A stretch of 64,000 nt of DNA, taken from NCBI RefSeq assembly GCF_964340395.1, contig NC_135556.1:26560062-26624061 (forward strand). Direction: 5' to 3'. Position 1 is the stretch's first letter. Every line of letters starts with the position of its first letter. A program made the position numbers and the translations under genes. This document shows, one piece after another, positions 13,773 through 41,340 of this stretch. Below the pieces are notes generated by a model, which saw only the letters and a list, made by a program, of their open reading frames with translations, did not search any database and was not told the DNA's origin. Source of the DNA: Glandiceps talaboti. Taxonomy: Eukaryota; Hemichordata; Enteropneusta; Spengelidae.

Positions 13773-14241
13773 TGTGCGCGCTTATTTTCTTTCTTTTGCA
13801 AAACACAAAATGAATTCATACAAGTGAGTGAGTGAGTGAGTGAGTAAGTGAAGAACTCAGCCAACTGGGCAAATCCATTACATTACAATATCATTGAATA
13901 TTATAAACTTTTAAACTTAGAATTAGATATCATGTATATAACTTTGTACATCAAATCAAATATTCGTACATGACAATTTCACGTCTAACTGTAAAATACT
14001 GTGACTGACTTACCGTCTTCGTTTTCTTCTTTTTAGAAGTTTTTTCTAATTTTTCTACGATCATCTGTTCACCTCCGAGTACAAGTTTTTCAAGCATTTC
14101 TTCCGATTCGTTCTTTTCAGAACTATCACCAAGAGTTCGAAATTTCTTACTCTTTTCATCTTTGCCTTGTTCATTTTGTGGCTGTCCAACGCCTTTGGTG
14201 TTTTGCTTCTCAAGTGATCGCTTGATAGAACGTCGTAGCAT
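184..14241 (-). CDS. UTP18: UTP18: U3 snoRNA-associated WD40 protein (SSU processome)
   Basis: Eleven coding exons (minus): 14241-14014, 11049-10865, 10317-10247, 9797-9658, 8648-8565, 7833-7662, 6625-6525, 5088-4998, 4622-4499, 1988-1817, 354-184. All junctions are GT-AG with matching phases; total 1539 nt, about 512 aa (human about 556). The family is a nucleolar WD40 protein of the U3 snoRNP/SSU processome needed for 18S pre-rRNA processing. Seen: a Lys/Glu-rich N-terminus, acidic AWVDEDDED (exon 2), STPSWARL (exon 3), HTGDYL (exon 4), then WD40 blades with [35 protein letters not shown] and GVVNIYD. These match UTP18 in order and spacing from recalled family sequence. The start ATG opens exon 1; no better upstream start is visible. 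The last exon is the least certain: LSVLSQF matches the family's TVFSNF and the length is right (56 aa), but its final 20 residues are divergent. Introns hold a 35-bp minisatellite and several foldback repeats. Confidence 0.93.
1323..1678. repeat. Near-perfect 355-bp palindrome (foldback element)
   Basis: Two arms of about 177 bp meet at 1500/1501 around GTACGTAC. The left arm starts with TTAAAGTGGCCATATG and the right arm ends with CATATGGCCACTTTAA; only scattered mismatches separate them. It lies in UTP18 intron 10, between coding exons 10 and 11. A single-arm relative is at 19951-20134. Confidence 0.95.
2335..2562. repeat. Foldback element, family shared with 35875-35995
   Basis: The arms AGTAATAATACAC..GTTCTTGTAC and GTACAAGAACGTATTATTAC flank an interior with a second inverted pair (CCTGTTCAGGTC / GACTTGAACAGG). 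The copy at about 35875-35995 matches part of this sequence in the opposite sense of one arm. Confidence 0.8.
2705..3868. repeat. 35-bp minisatellite in UTP18 intron 10
   Basis: About 33 copies of a unit of roughly 35 bp (core CTAGAGTCTGGTTGACCAGG followed by TGATAYAACRTGACA). Units vary at a few fixed positions (ataaca/acaacg, ggttgacc/ggctgacc, accagg/accatg). A multi-unit block carrying the ACCATG variant recurs at about 3021, 3246 and 3491, so the array also grew by duplicating groups of units. It lies in the intron between exons 9 and 10 and has no coding role. Confidence 0.95.
4146..4272. repeat. Inverted repeat, arms about 37 bp
   Basis: The left arm ATGAAATGTTACATTTTATT..CACTGTGAACACAAAT pairs with the right arm ATTTGTGTTCACTGTGAGATAAAATG..CATTTCAT across a roughly 50-bp loop. 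It is in UTP18 intron 9. Confidence 0.85.
4379..4542 (-). repeat. 82-bp tandem duplication spanning the UTP18 exon 9 donor
   Basis: 4379-4460 and 4461-4542 are nearly identical tandem copies. The upper copy contains the last 40 nt of coding exon 9 (to 4499) and its GTAAGC donor. The lower copy places the same exon end and donor inside the intron. See findings. Confidence 0.93.
7440..7605. repeat. 89-bp tandem duplication in UTP18 intron 6
   Basis: Two copies begin at about 7442 (TGACTTGCACTAGGTAC) and 7531 (TGACTTACACTAGGTAC) and both run to CACCATGGCTGTCATGT. A more diverged relative (GGGGCCTGGTATAACCTGAC) precedes them at about 7360. Confidence 0.85.
7898..8140 (+). repeat. Dispersed repeat, copy 1
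   Basis: It begins TGACCTAAGGGGCCTTGTTA and includes CAGCTGAATGAAGAAAAATT and ATTATACCTCC. The same order of blocks occurs at about 58318-58590. No coding potential seen; it lies in UTP18 intron 5. Confidence 0.8.
9831..10075. repeat. (TG)n / (TATG)n microsatellite
   Basis: Compound dinucleotide and tetranucleotide run in UTP18 intron 3, close to the 3' splice site of exon 4 at 9797. The six-frame ORFs across it are low-complexity artefacts. Confidence 0.97.
10608..10758. repeat. Partial tandem plus inverted repeat (GTCAGTGCAGTAAGG)
   Basis: Three direct copies of a segment like CGTCAGTGCAGTAAGGTCATATCTGC are followed by an inverted copy (GCAGATACAACCTTTCTGCACTGACGCGATG), making a foldback about 150 bp long in UTP18 intron 2. 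Confidence 0.85.
11349..11450. repeat. (TG)n(TCTG)n microsatellite
   Basis: TG-rich run followed by TCTG repeats in UTP18 intron 1. Confidence 0.95.
11592..11827. repeat. 236-bp foldback element
   Basis: The left arm CGAGTATAAAGTTGGCGTCA, continuing through GATTCAGATTCAGG, is matched by the right arm ending TGACGCCAACTTTATACTCG. Pairing continues inward (CATCAGAT / ATCTGAC, CACCCGATG / CATCGGGTG). It is in UTP18 intron 1. Confidence 0.9.
11870..12010. repeat. Dispersed repeat sharing a minus-strand MQSADP reading frame, copy 1
   Basis: The block GTTTCCCTTGGATCTGCA ... GGCTGGACAAACAC ... ATTTAAGTGAT..CCAGAAAACAATTTTTT has a matching series at about 63688-63795. Both translate MQSADP on the minus strand, but no gene could be built from them. 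Confidence 0.7.
13210..13560. repeat. About 350-bp foldback element
   Basis: A perfect 19-bp pair, GTTTAAACTCAAAACAAAC (13262-13280) and its complement (13502-13520), sits inside longer imperfect arms. Internal pairs AAAGTTGGGT / ACCCAACTTT and TATATCAGACATTT / AAATGTCTGATATA continue the stem. It is in UTP18 intron 1. Confidence 0.88.
13608..13780. repeat. (CCA)n and (TG)n microsatellites
   Basis: A CCA/CAC trinucleotide run at about 13608-13641 and a TG run at about 13722-13778, both intronic in UTP18. Confidence 0.95.
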
Positions 14242-14531
14242 GGTGAAGTGACTGTTGTATGTAGTTTACACAAGCAAGACAGCAGTCAGCGAGATGAACA
14301 CATGTGTGACACTGTAATCTCCTTCCGGGTCGGTAGATTTCAACTCTCGTGAAAATGCGTTGAATCTCGTAACCTAGACGGATCAAAGCTTAGCTGAAAG
14401 AATTTAATCGTGACAATGTTATAGTATTAAAAATGATCACCCGTATTACCAATCCGAAATTAATGCCTGAAAAAACAGAAAATAAGTTTTTCTCAGAACT
14501 CATTCTTAATAAAGAGAAAGACCGGTTTATG

Positions 14532-14539
14532 TCACGTGA
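14532..14539. promoter_or_regulatory. TCACGTGA E-box
   Basis: Palindromic TCACGTGA in the UTP18/NDK divergent promoter; it fits the bHLH-zip (Myc/Max, USF, MITF/TFE) consensus. Confidence 0.6.
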
Positions 14540-14731
14540 TGAAGGACGCGACTTTCCCTTTTTTTCCTTGGAGCTTGTAGGCTATCGCCCGGAAAAGTAA
14601 GTCTAGTGTTCTTGATGAAATTTTATGCTTTGAATATCGTGCGGTATCGTATCAATTACGTAAGGTAATTAATATTGAAGAAAAATAATTAAATCGGCGT
14701 CAAAATATACATCCGGTTTGGCAAATATTCA

Positions 14732-14737
14732 CACGTG
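14732..14737. promoter_or_regulatory. CACGTG E-box
   Basis: Second CACGTG, about 90 bp upstream of the NDK start codon. Confidence 0.55.
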
Positions 14738-14823
14738 ACCCATCTGAATGATTCTTTCTTTTCTGCATTTGGCAGCACATGGTGTGTACTGTTCTCTCTG
14801 TCCTGTCAGCATTTTTCAGAGCC

Positions 14824-17800
14824 ATGGCGACTGAACGTACTTTTATCATGGTTAAACCTGATGGTGTCCAACGAGGACTCATCGGAGATATCATTCAAAG
14901 GTTCGAAAAGAGAGGATACAAGCTGTGCGCCATGAAATTCATGAAGGTAAGGGAAAATTGGGAAAGTTCAATGACCTCTTGAATGTCTCTCCACGTATTT
15001 GAAGACTGTCTATGTGGAATAAACGAACCGTCCAAACGTAAAATTTTTAATCGAGCTAGCTGTTGAGTGTCGTGTGCTTCGAGACACGCTTGTACCCCAG
15101 TACAATATCAGTTTAGTAGGTAAATAGGACTGGAAATGTGTGAAAGAAAATAACTACATTTTGTACGTGTACCCAGACGAGATAATTGATGATAATCTTT
15201 ATTACTTACTTAACAACATGCTGTGGAAAGCATGGTATAGTATAGCTGCAATAATTGTAGCGTTTGATGTGATTTTGAGGGCTTTTTCGTCATGGAAGAT
15301 AAGTATGCTGACTTTAATAAACAATCATCACTAATAACTAATCTATGCCAATACTTCAACATATGCTTAATAACAACAAAATTAACAGGAAAACGCCCCA
15401 ATTCCCCTATAATACCATTAATTGGAGCTCTCTTAGAAACACCCAATAAAAATCTATAAAAAGAGTAACTAATCTCATCAAAAAAATTCTTTTGATTTAT
15501 TTCGCAACCATAAGTCATGATAGGAACTATTAAACGACCAAAAAGATCTACAGCTATATAACTGAAATACATCCATCAGAAGATAGTCTACGTAAACTGA
15601 AAAGAGCTTTCATGGACTTTAACTTCAAGTTACAGAAATTTCTTTTAAACTTACCATTAGCAGAAATTATAATACCCAAGTAGCAATATTCCTTAACATT
15701 ATCAATTGAAATTCCATTTAAATGAAAACTAACACTTTTAATCAAACGGTTGCTCTTATTGAAAACAATGACTTTAGTTTTCTTGATGTTTACAGTTAAT
15801 TTCCATTTTGAACAAAAGTTGTGTAACTTATCAAAACAATGTTGTAAACCATTGGTAGATTCTGACAATAACAAAAGATCATCAGCATAAAGAAGGCAAT
15901 TTAGAGAAAGAGAGTTAAACTTAACTGGTAAATCCTCATTGGAATCAAAGATACAAGGTAAATCATTTAAATAAATATTAGATAAAGTTGGACTTAAATT
16001 GCAGCCTTGCTTGACGCCTACCAAAGAAATAAAAAAAATTGTGAGACCAGCATTTGTTTTTACACAATACTCAACATTATCATACATAGATTTAATCAAA
16101 TCATAAAATTTACCGTTTAAAATGTACACCATAATTCCTCAGTTTCCAAAATAGACCATTACGCCAAATGCTATCAAATGCTTTGCGAAAGTCAACAAAA
16201 CAGCTGTAAAGATACTTATTACAATTACTTGACTTGGTAGTAGAGTACACATATTTCTCAATTGCTGATTTTAGTACAAAAATATTATCAGATGTTCTCC
16301 TCTTGGCCCTGAAACCTGACTGGAAAGGAGTGTAAATTTTGTTATTATCTAAAAAATTAACAAGTCTACCATTTAAGACTGAGGTGAAAAGTTTTGCTAA
16401 GCAACTATTTATGGAAATGCCTCTATAATTTGAAGGATCACATTTAACACTTAACAGACTTAAAAATAGGCACAAGAATGGCATTCTTCCATTGACCAGG
16501 AAAAGTACCTGAAGAGAGAATAGCATTAAACAAAATACACAATGGTTTCAGAAGAACATGACTACCAAATTTTAACATCTCATTCAGAATACCATCAAAA
16601 CCTGGTAATTTACTACATTTCAACTTTTGTAAAGCTTTCAAACTCATAATCATAATCATATGCAAAGAGAAATGTTGTAGAAACTAGAACTTTAAATCAA
16701 TCAAAGTGAAATTAAGTGGAAGCATATATTACCTGGATATTGTGATTGGCACATTGGTTTAAATATGTAGTTTTCATATTTTTTGTCTTTCATTTATATA
16801 ATATTTATCTTTTTGATGTTTTTAAAGTAAATATTAAGTGTAGATTATGAAAGGAGTGTAGTAAGGCCTTGGTACCAGTTACCCTACCCCACCTAGCTTT
16901 TCACAGCCAACCCTAAACGTTTTTTTCGAATACATCATATTCAAGAAAAAAATAATAAAATCGCAAAAATTGTGAAGTTTCACAAGAAATAGTGGATGTG
17001 GAAACTGACATCTGCACTTAAAAAGACAAAATAAAAATGTTCTTCCAATCTGTAATGGCTGTACATCTTATAGGAAGAAATAAATAACAACACAGAGACC
17101 ATTTGGAAAACAATGGAAAACCTGAACTAGACACCATTTGGAAAACAATGGAAAACCTGAACTAGACACCATTTGGAAAACAATGGAAAATCTGAACTAG
17201 ACACCATTTGGAAAACAATGGAAAACCTGAACTAGACACTCACACAGAAAAAATAAAATAAAATAAAAAATCTACCTGATTTGATTTAGCAAAAAATATT
17301 CAGGAAACCACAAAACAAAAGCGGAAATAACACTACACAAACAAACAAATACAGCACAGGGAATACCTTTGCCAAGGATAACACAAAAAAGTTTTAACAA
17401 CTTATTTCCATTGTGGTCCTCCAATGGACCTACCCCACCTATTCTAAAATCGAGTGTATTCAGAACCACACAATTTTAATTATTAGGCTTAGGAAGGATG
17501 GGGGGGGGGGGGGGGGGGGGGGGGATTTAAATATGATGTCTACATGTAGAAAAACAACACAAGAGTTATGATTTAAAAGTTAATGTGAAATGTCCTTAAG
17601 GTTTACAGCGTTACCTTGTAGTTATTTAGTTTTCTAGCCAAGATTTTTGTATCTGTCTGTATTCCAGCAGAATCGGTTCCTAGTACATGTACATATATGA
17701 CACTTTAGAGTGCTACTACATCTTATGTTTTGATTTGTGTTTCAGGGTTTTTGAAAGCAGTTATATGTATGATGACAACTCATCTGTGCAAGTGTTCAGT

Positions 17801-19669
17801 CTAAATTAATGGGTAAACTTTGTATTGCACCAAAATTTAATTAGCTCACCAAAGCTTTCACCAGGTATCCCCCATGGCTTCATCAGTGTGTTTTCTGAAG
17901 TCACTACACATGTTAGTCATGGTAAGGCAGCTAGTGCCAGTTGGAATATCTGACTTGTTTAATAAGATGTACATGTAGATCTCTCGGGGTAGATCTATCT
18001 TTCTGTTGTCTCGGCAGCCAAGGCCAATCGAGATATCTGATGTGTAATAATATAGTCTCTATCTTTCTGTTATCTAGGCCTCTGAAGAGCTCTTGAACCA
18101 GCATTACGCTGATTTAAAGGGTAAACCATTCTTCTCAGGACTTACTAAATTTATTTCATCAGCACCAGTATGTGCAATGGTAAGTTAATCTGACTTGATG
18201 TGTAAAGTATGATTGCAATTCACTTTGTCCCAATTTCAATTCGCCCCATTTTCAACTTTTCGCAATTCCAATTCACCCCAAATCAACTTGTCCCATTTTC
18301 AACTTGTCCCGTTTTGAATTCTTCACTTTTCAAAATCACATAGTACAGTAATTTACAAATCTTTGCAATATGGCTAACATGTGCAGGTATTTTAGTTATA
18401 AAAGACGTTTCAATATTATGATGTAAAAAACATGGTACATGTACATCCAACAATATACTGACTTTTAGTTTGGTTTAATATCCCTCCCTTGTTTTTGGTA
18501 GGAAAATGAGAATTGTACAGATATTGCAAAATATAACAAACAATCAGCCAAGAAATGCGATGCACTGAAATTGGGGTGAGTTGTATGGGACAAGTTGAAA
18601 TGGCATGAGTTGAAATTGGGATGAAATGATTCGTCACCGTAAAGTACATATATGCAAGGTTCATGTTAGATTCTGTAGACTCATAGTAAAGATTATTGTT
18701 TAGATGTTTAGATGACACTAATGATGGAGAAATATTGACCTTTACAGGCATGGGAAGGCAAGGATGTGGTGAAACAAGGTAGAGCTATGCTGGGAGAAAC
18801 TAATCCTGTAAGTATCAAATAATACACCAAGTTGATCAAACTTTTATGTTGTCTTTTAATACCATGTTGTCCCTGAAAACTGACCACCGTGATCTGGTTT
18901 GAATATGAATGTTGGTGTGTCCATGTAAGAGATGAAGATGTTGTGGTATAATGAATATCATCAAGTCATCACTACCAGGGGGTGGGGGTGGGGGGGGGGG
19001 GTATTATTCCTGAATTTGCCATTCATAACTATTGATATCAAACCATGAAATGTAATACAAGTCTCTGTAGTTCCAACACACTGTGCCTTGTGTTATTTAT
19101 CCAGTTTATTTATTTACTTTCCCTGTTTGTTAGTTTGTAAATACTTGTCTGTACATTTGAGATTAGAGTGCAAGGTACTGTAAACCTAGATATTTTCACT
19201 ACTACAAAATTTTACAATTTTACTGTCTTCAACAAGTTCTCAAAGACCAATTTCCTCTAATTACCAGACTGGTACATTGTGTTCATATACAAGAAGGCAT
19301 TTTAGTCACTATGTATTTTTGCACTTTTTGTTTTCCAGTGAAATTAGCGAAAATAAGTCTTTAGCGAAAATTTGCAGGTTTACAGTATATTGTGTTGTCA
19401 CACTATGCAGGAGAAATATAGAACATCATGTACCCACTGTAGAATTGTTTACATTATAATGGATCCAATAACCATTACTTTTGTGTCATGTATTTCAGTT
19501 GGATTCCAAACCAGGCACTATCCGTGGAGACTACTGTATTGACATCGGCAGGAACATCATCCATGGATCAGATTCAGTGGAAAGTGCCACCAAAGAGATT
19601 AATCTGTGGTTCAAGGAAGATGAAGTACTTACATGGGAAGCTTGCTCACACAAGTTTGTCTATGAATAA
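14824..19669 (+). CDS. NME2: Group I nucleoside diphosphate kinase (NME/NDK)
   Basis: Four coding exons: 14824-14946, 18078-18179, 18748-18807 and 19499-19669; all joins are phase 0 with GT-AG; 456 nt, 151 aa, the usual group I length. The enzyme transfers the gamma-phosphate between NTPs and NDPs through a phosphohistidine. Seen: [19 protein letters not shown] at the N-terminus with the substrate Lys, [44 protein letters not shown], and the active-site motif [12 protein letters not shown] with the catalytic His at about residue 117, ending in the typical HKFVYE. An in-frame ATG upstream at 14779 would add 15 residues; MATERTF at 14824 is preferred because it matches the family. NME1/NME2 split within vertebrates, so the symbol is nominal. 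Intron 1 (3.1 kb) holds an antisense LINE remnant and a duplicated acceptor region; UTP18 lies head-to-head upstream. Confidence 0.97.
15210..16665 (-). mobile_element. Decayed non-LTR retrotransposon (LINE) reverse transcriptase
   Basis: Successive minus-strand frames (16665-16444, 16526-16110, 16132-15554, 15572-15210) read as one reverse transcriptase broken by frameshifts. Motifs in order are [48 protein letters not shown] (motif A), [10 protein letters not shown] (motif B), [10 protein letters not shown] (catalytic YADD, motif C), [12 protein letters not shown] and YCYLGIIIS. The endonuclease and the 5' end are missing. It resembles Jockey/CR1-group LINEs; the exact clade is not determined. 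It lies antisense in NDK intron 1 and is non-autonomous as it stands. Confidence 0.93.
17099..17242. repeat. 35-bp tandem repeat, 4 copies
   Basis: Unit ACCATTTGGAAAACAATGGA + AAACCTGAACTAGAC repeated four times with almost no divergence, in NDK intron 1. Confidence 0.95.
17501..17524. repeat. Poly-G tract
   Basis: A run of about 24 consecutive G in NDK intron 1. Such runs are often mis-sized in assemblies. Confidence 0.9.
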
Positions 19670-19757
19670 AATTACTTGTAAATCATGTTTGAATTATGAA
19701 ATATGTAAGTGCAAATCAGTGTCATTATTGTCTGTCATGTCCCATGATTTGAAGACA

Positions 19758-19763
19758 AATAAA
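19758..19763 (+). terminator. NDK polyadenylation signal AATAAA
   Basis: AATAAA about 90 nt after the NDK stop codon, followed by AT-rich then TGT-rich sequence. Confidence 0.7.
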
Positions 19764-19950
19764 AGTAAAAAATGAAATGTAATATTGTCTCCCTTGTTGT
19801 CTGTTTTATTTAGCTTATAAAATCTTCTGAACATCATAAGTTTTGGCCAGCATCCTGTGTAGTCTTATGACATGTGGTATGTTTACAGACATGTCTGATT
19901 TGGCAATGTCCTACTGACTAGGAGACTAATCTATGTCAAACTGATTCCAT

Positions 19951-20134
19951 ACGTACAATAACAAACATTTTACACATCGTTTAAATGTTTTGCAGTTTAT
20001 TGAGTTGCGAACAAGAGTTTGGTATATGTTATTTCGCATTATTTTTTCAAGTAGAAAAACATAGTGAAGCTGTTTTATCAAATAAAAATCCAAAGTAAAT
20101 ACCAAATTCTCATCCATATGGCCACTTTAAAAAT
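19951..20134. repeat. Single-arm relative of the 1323-1678 palindrome
   Basis: The sequence from TACGTACAATAACAAAC through to CATATGGCCACTTTAA matches the right arm of the palindrome at 1501-1678 with scattered changes. It lies just 3' of NDK and shows that the family is dispersed. Confidence 0.9.
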
Positions 20135-20289
20135 TAATGTGACATTCAAGTAGAGATCTGGCTCAGATGAGCGGTCATTTTACTCTTATGCAAAAAGAGA
20201 AATGGTATATTCAAACATTCTGGAGAAAAAGCTGACAATGTATGTGATTCTGAATTAACATATATTTATTTAGACTAAGATATGTCATG

Positions 20290-21990
20290 TCACTCTGCCC
20301 TCACTGGCCTCTTCTGATAGAGGAGTTGATTGATGTGTGAGGGCGCCCTGTCATAGCATACCTTACATACTAAGCCTAGTGTAGACTGTAAGATACATGT
20401 CACGCCACCCTCACTGGCCTCCTCTCACAGCGGGTTGACTGATGTGTGAGGGCACCCTGTCATAGCGTACCTTACATACTAAGCCTAGTGTAGACTGTAA
20501 GATACATCATGTCACACTGGCCTCCTCTCACAGAGGAGTTGATTGATGTGTGAGGGCGCCCTGTCATAGCATACCTTACATACTAAGCCTAGTGTAGACT
20601 GTAAGATATGTTGTGTAGCTCTGCGCTCACTGGCCTCCCCTCACAGAGGAGTTGATTGATGTGTGAGGGCGCCCTGTCATAGCATACCTTACATACTAAG
20701 CCTAGTGTAGACTGTAAGATACAACATGTCACTCCGCCCTCACTGGCCTCCTCTGATAGAGGAGTTGATTGATGTGTGAGGGCGCCCTGTCATAGCATAC
20801 CTTACATACTAAGCCTAGTGTAGACTGTACGATACATCATGTCACACTGGCCTCCTCTCACAGAGGGGTTGACCGATGTGTGAGGGTGCCCTGTCATAGT
20901 GTACCTTACATACTAAGCCTAGTGTAGACTGTAAGATACATCATGTCACACTGGCCTCCTCTCACAGAGGGGTTGACCGATGTGTGAGGGTGCCCTGTCA
21001 TAGCATACCTTACATACTAAGCCTAGTGTAGACTGTAAGATATGTTGTGTAGCTCTGCGCTCACTGGCCTCCTCTCACAGAGGAGTTGATTGATGTGTGA
21101 GGGCGCCCTGTCATAGCATACCTTACATACTAAGCCTAGTGTAGACTGTAAGATACATTGTGTCACTCTGCCCTCACTGGCCTCCTCTCACAGAGGGGTT
21201 GACTGATGTGTGAGGGCGCCCTGTCATAGCGTACCTTACATACTAAGATACATCATGTCACGCCACCCTCACTGGCCTCCTCTCACAGAGGGGTTGACCG
21301 ATGTGTGAGGGCGTCCTGTCATAGCATACCTTACATACTAAGCCTAGTGTAGACTGTAAGATACATCATGTCACGCCACCCTCACTGGCCTCCTCTCACA
21401 GAGGGGTTGACCGATGTGTGAGGGCGTCCTGTCATAGCATACCTTACATACTTAGCCTAGTGTAGACTGTAAGATATATCATGTCACACTGGCCTCCTCT
21501 CACAGAGGGGTTGATTGATGTGTGAGGGCGCCCTGTCATAGCGTACCTTACATACTAAGCCTAGTGTAGACTGTAAGATACATCATGTCACGCCACCCTC
21601 ACTGGCCTCCTCTCACAGAGGGGTTGACCGATGTGTGAGGGCGTCCTGTCATAGCATACCTTACATACTAAGCCTAGTGTAGACTGTAAGATACATCATG
21701 TCACGCCACCCTCACTGGCCTCCTCTCACAGAGGGGTTGACCGATGTGTGAGGGCGTCCTGTCATAGCATACCTTACATACTTAGCCTAGTGTAGACTGT
21801 AAGATATATCATGTCACACTGGCCTCCTCTCACAGAGGGGTTGACCGATGTTTGAGGGCGTCCTGTCATAGCGTACCTTACATACTAAGCCTAGTGTAGA
21901 CTGTAAGATACATCATGTCACGCCACCCTCACTGGCCTCCTCTCACAGAGGGGTTGACCGATGTGTGAGGGCGTCCTGTCATAGCATATC
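20290..21990. repeat. Tandem array of a roughly 110-bp unit, about 16 copies
   Basis: Each unit contains CTCACTGGCCTCCTCTCACA, a GAGGGGTTGACYGATGTGTG block, AGGGCGCCCTGTCATAGC, and CTTACATACTAAGCCTAGTG followed by TAGACTGTAAGATACA. Unit length varies (about 105-120 bp) because a CTCTGCCCT segment is present or absent. The array fills half the space between the convergent NDK and SNX25 genes. A single diverged copy lies inverted at 39335-39440. Confidence 0.95.
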
Positions 21991-22449
21991 TTACAGACTG
22001 ATACACTTGGCAATACTGGCATTAACACTTGTGGAAAAAATCCATTATTTATATATATTGTTTATATATATTGTATATTTCAGTTGCAAAGATATGTAAA
22101 ACACATGTCAGTACCACCATGCTATGGAAAGTACTTTGGTTAAACTACTGTATAGACTGAAAAACATATTGACAAACTATCACTGTTCACACTGTACAAT
22201 CTGGTGGGAATTCTCGACTATCCAGGAATCTTAATGGTTTGTTAGATCAACCAATGTCTTCACAATATCATTTGGATAAATTATATACTGTACAACACAC
22301 ATTTCATAATGAAATGAAGTGCAGTTCATGCATTAAAATTTGCCATATAAGACATCGACAATATAGTCAGTTGGTGCTGAAGTGCATGGTACTCTTGCTT
22401 TGATGCCTATGGTGTCTAATTCTTGCTAGGAGTATAACTCTTCTCTTTT

Positions 22450-22530
22450 TTTTTTCAGTTTTGTAAAGCGCATTGAGGCTGTTGCATAATGCGCTGATAA
22501 GAATTTATTATTATTATTCTTATTATGTGG
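22450..22530 (+). mobile_element. LINE/SINE-type 3' tail
   Basis: TTTTGTAAAGCGCATTGAGG ... GCGCTGATAAGAATTTATTA, followed by TTATTATTA-type repeats, has the form of the GCGC-stem 3' tails of CR1/L2-like retroelements and the SINEs that use them. Only the tail is seen. Confidence 0.5.
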
Positions 22531-23000
22531 AGTAGTCTTTGGAAAATAATCATCTGATATATTGAGCATTTACGATAATTTACAATTTATCACAAAACAA
22601 CACTGGATGGCAATTCTGTTAATGAGTGATCACATAATAAAAGGAAATGTTTCCTCATCTGGCTTCCAGGAAAAAGAAAATCATGTTGTGACCATATTTG
22701 TTTTGACTGTGAAGTAGTGGCCATATTTATTCTTATTTAACAAAATGAAGTAGTTGGCATATTTCTTTTTATTCAATATACAAATATCTGGTAGAAGCTG
22801 TACATATACAGTTCTGTTTTGACTGCATAATAGTGGCCATGTATGTTTTTATTGTACAAATCAAATGGTAGACAGTTCTGTTTTGACTGCAGAATAGTGG
22901 CCATATTGTTAAATAATGTGGTAGCTATATTTTTCTATATTTTCTATATTTTTAGCTATATTTTGATAGCTATATTTTAAGGCTCACAACTTCTAGATAT

Positions 23001-40199
<17,199 letters not shown>

Positions 40200-40565
40200 T
40201 CTGCTCAGATTTATTTCCTTGTTTTCTTCTAAGTATCAAAATGTCCTATTGAGAACAATGTTTTTAAAATCCATGGCAACGCTAGCATATTGGCAGTGTT
40301 GTTTTTCCTCTATTTCTCATCTTTCATCGTTCTTCTAGAGATGATTAAATTATCATATTTCTTCATTCCAAATTTAGCTGGGAAAGAAAAGTAATTAGGA
40401 ATAAGATATGATGAATGTGGTGGGCATGCATTGTCAACCAAATGTTGTATTATTTTGGTACCTTGTCATCATTGGAAAGACTTCCCCAAACGAGAGACTG
40501 AGTAACCGAGACTAACAATCCTATCAATAAAACACTATATGGAATGACTGTCAACTTTATCATTC

Positions 40566-40626
<61 letters not shown>

Positions 40627-40665
40627 ATGCAACTATATCATCATCTTCATCGTCACCATTTGCAA

Positions 40666-40704
<39 letters not shown>

Positions 40705-40712
40705 TGCCATCC
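40566..40712. repeat. (ATC)n microsatellite
   Basis: A near-continuous CAT/ATC trinucleotide run, interrupted at about 40627-40660. The Met-rich and Ile-rich ORFs over it are artefacts. Confidence 0.96.
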
Positions 40713-41310
40713 TCATCTTCCTCCTCGTCAATGCCATCATCATTTGCATCATCATCACCACCACCATCACCACCACCTCCATCGATAAGAATTAGTTGTA
40801 TAATATATTCTTGTTATAGTACATGTACATGTTTGTTTCATAATACAGAGACTAACACATAACCAGGATTTTTATAAATTGTGTGATGCATCATAGTCAT
40901 ACGTTGGATTTTAAAATATATTAACATTATATAAGTAACACAGCATATAACTTGTATGACTTGTTCATGTTAGAGAAGAAATAGAGTTCCTTATAATGAA
41001 CGTAACTGTGAGAGAAAATTCAACTTTGAATACTCACGAATAAATATACACGCACAGGTAAGTGCACAGGCAGCAAGATAAGATGAGGTCGTGTTTGAAA
41101 CAGTTACGTCTCTTGTATCTACAACAATGTTCGACTCTATGATTATATGAGAACTGTAAATTATGACAGTCTCAAATTTTTTGAATTTTCACTTCAATAT
41201 ACTCAGGGTCACACAAAAATTCCCTCTCACTTCCGCACGTATCCTTGCAAATCGGACGATGTTGTGAATATGACCCAAATGTAAGGTGAAAGGTTAAGGG
41301 TCACAATAAG

Positions 41311-41340
41311 ATGGCGACCAAAGCACGGGTTTCTTTTTGA
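41311..41340 (+). other. Candidate upstream ORF of TMEM185 (9 codons)
   Basis: ATGGCGACC opens a nine-codon frame (MATKARVSF) ending in TGA at 41340, 66 nt before the TMEM185 start. Its ATG is embedded in the YY1-like AAGATGGCGAC, so it is translated only if transcription starts upstream of it. Confidence 0.35.

Larger units (their letters stand above)
14242..14823. promoter_or_regulatory. Bidirectional promoter region between UTP18 and NDK
   Basis: 582 bp separate the divergent start codons of UTP18 (14241, minus) and NDK (14824, plus). Visible motifs are two CACGTG E-boxes (14533-14538 and 14732-14737), an ETS-like CTTCCGG at 14322-14328 and CCGGAA near 14590. A pyrimidine-rich TCTTTCTTTTCTG precedes the NDK start and could be a TOP-like cap site. 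No TATA box is evident. The arrangement and motifs are seen; the shared-promoter role is inferred. Confidence 0.7.

Noticed and set aside
14735-14982. Longer NDK start at an upstream in-frame ATG (14779)
   Set aside because: It would add 15 hydrophobic residues before the conserved MATERTF start. Cytosolic group I enzymes begin there, although a leader isoform cannot be excluded.
40450-40795. Met- and Ile-rich ORFs
   Set aside because: They come from the ATC microsatellite upstream of TMEM185.
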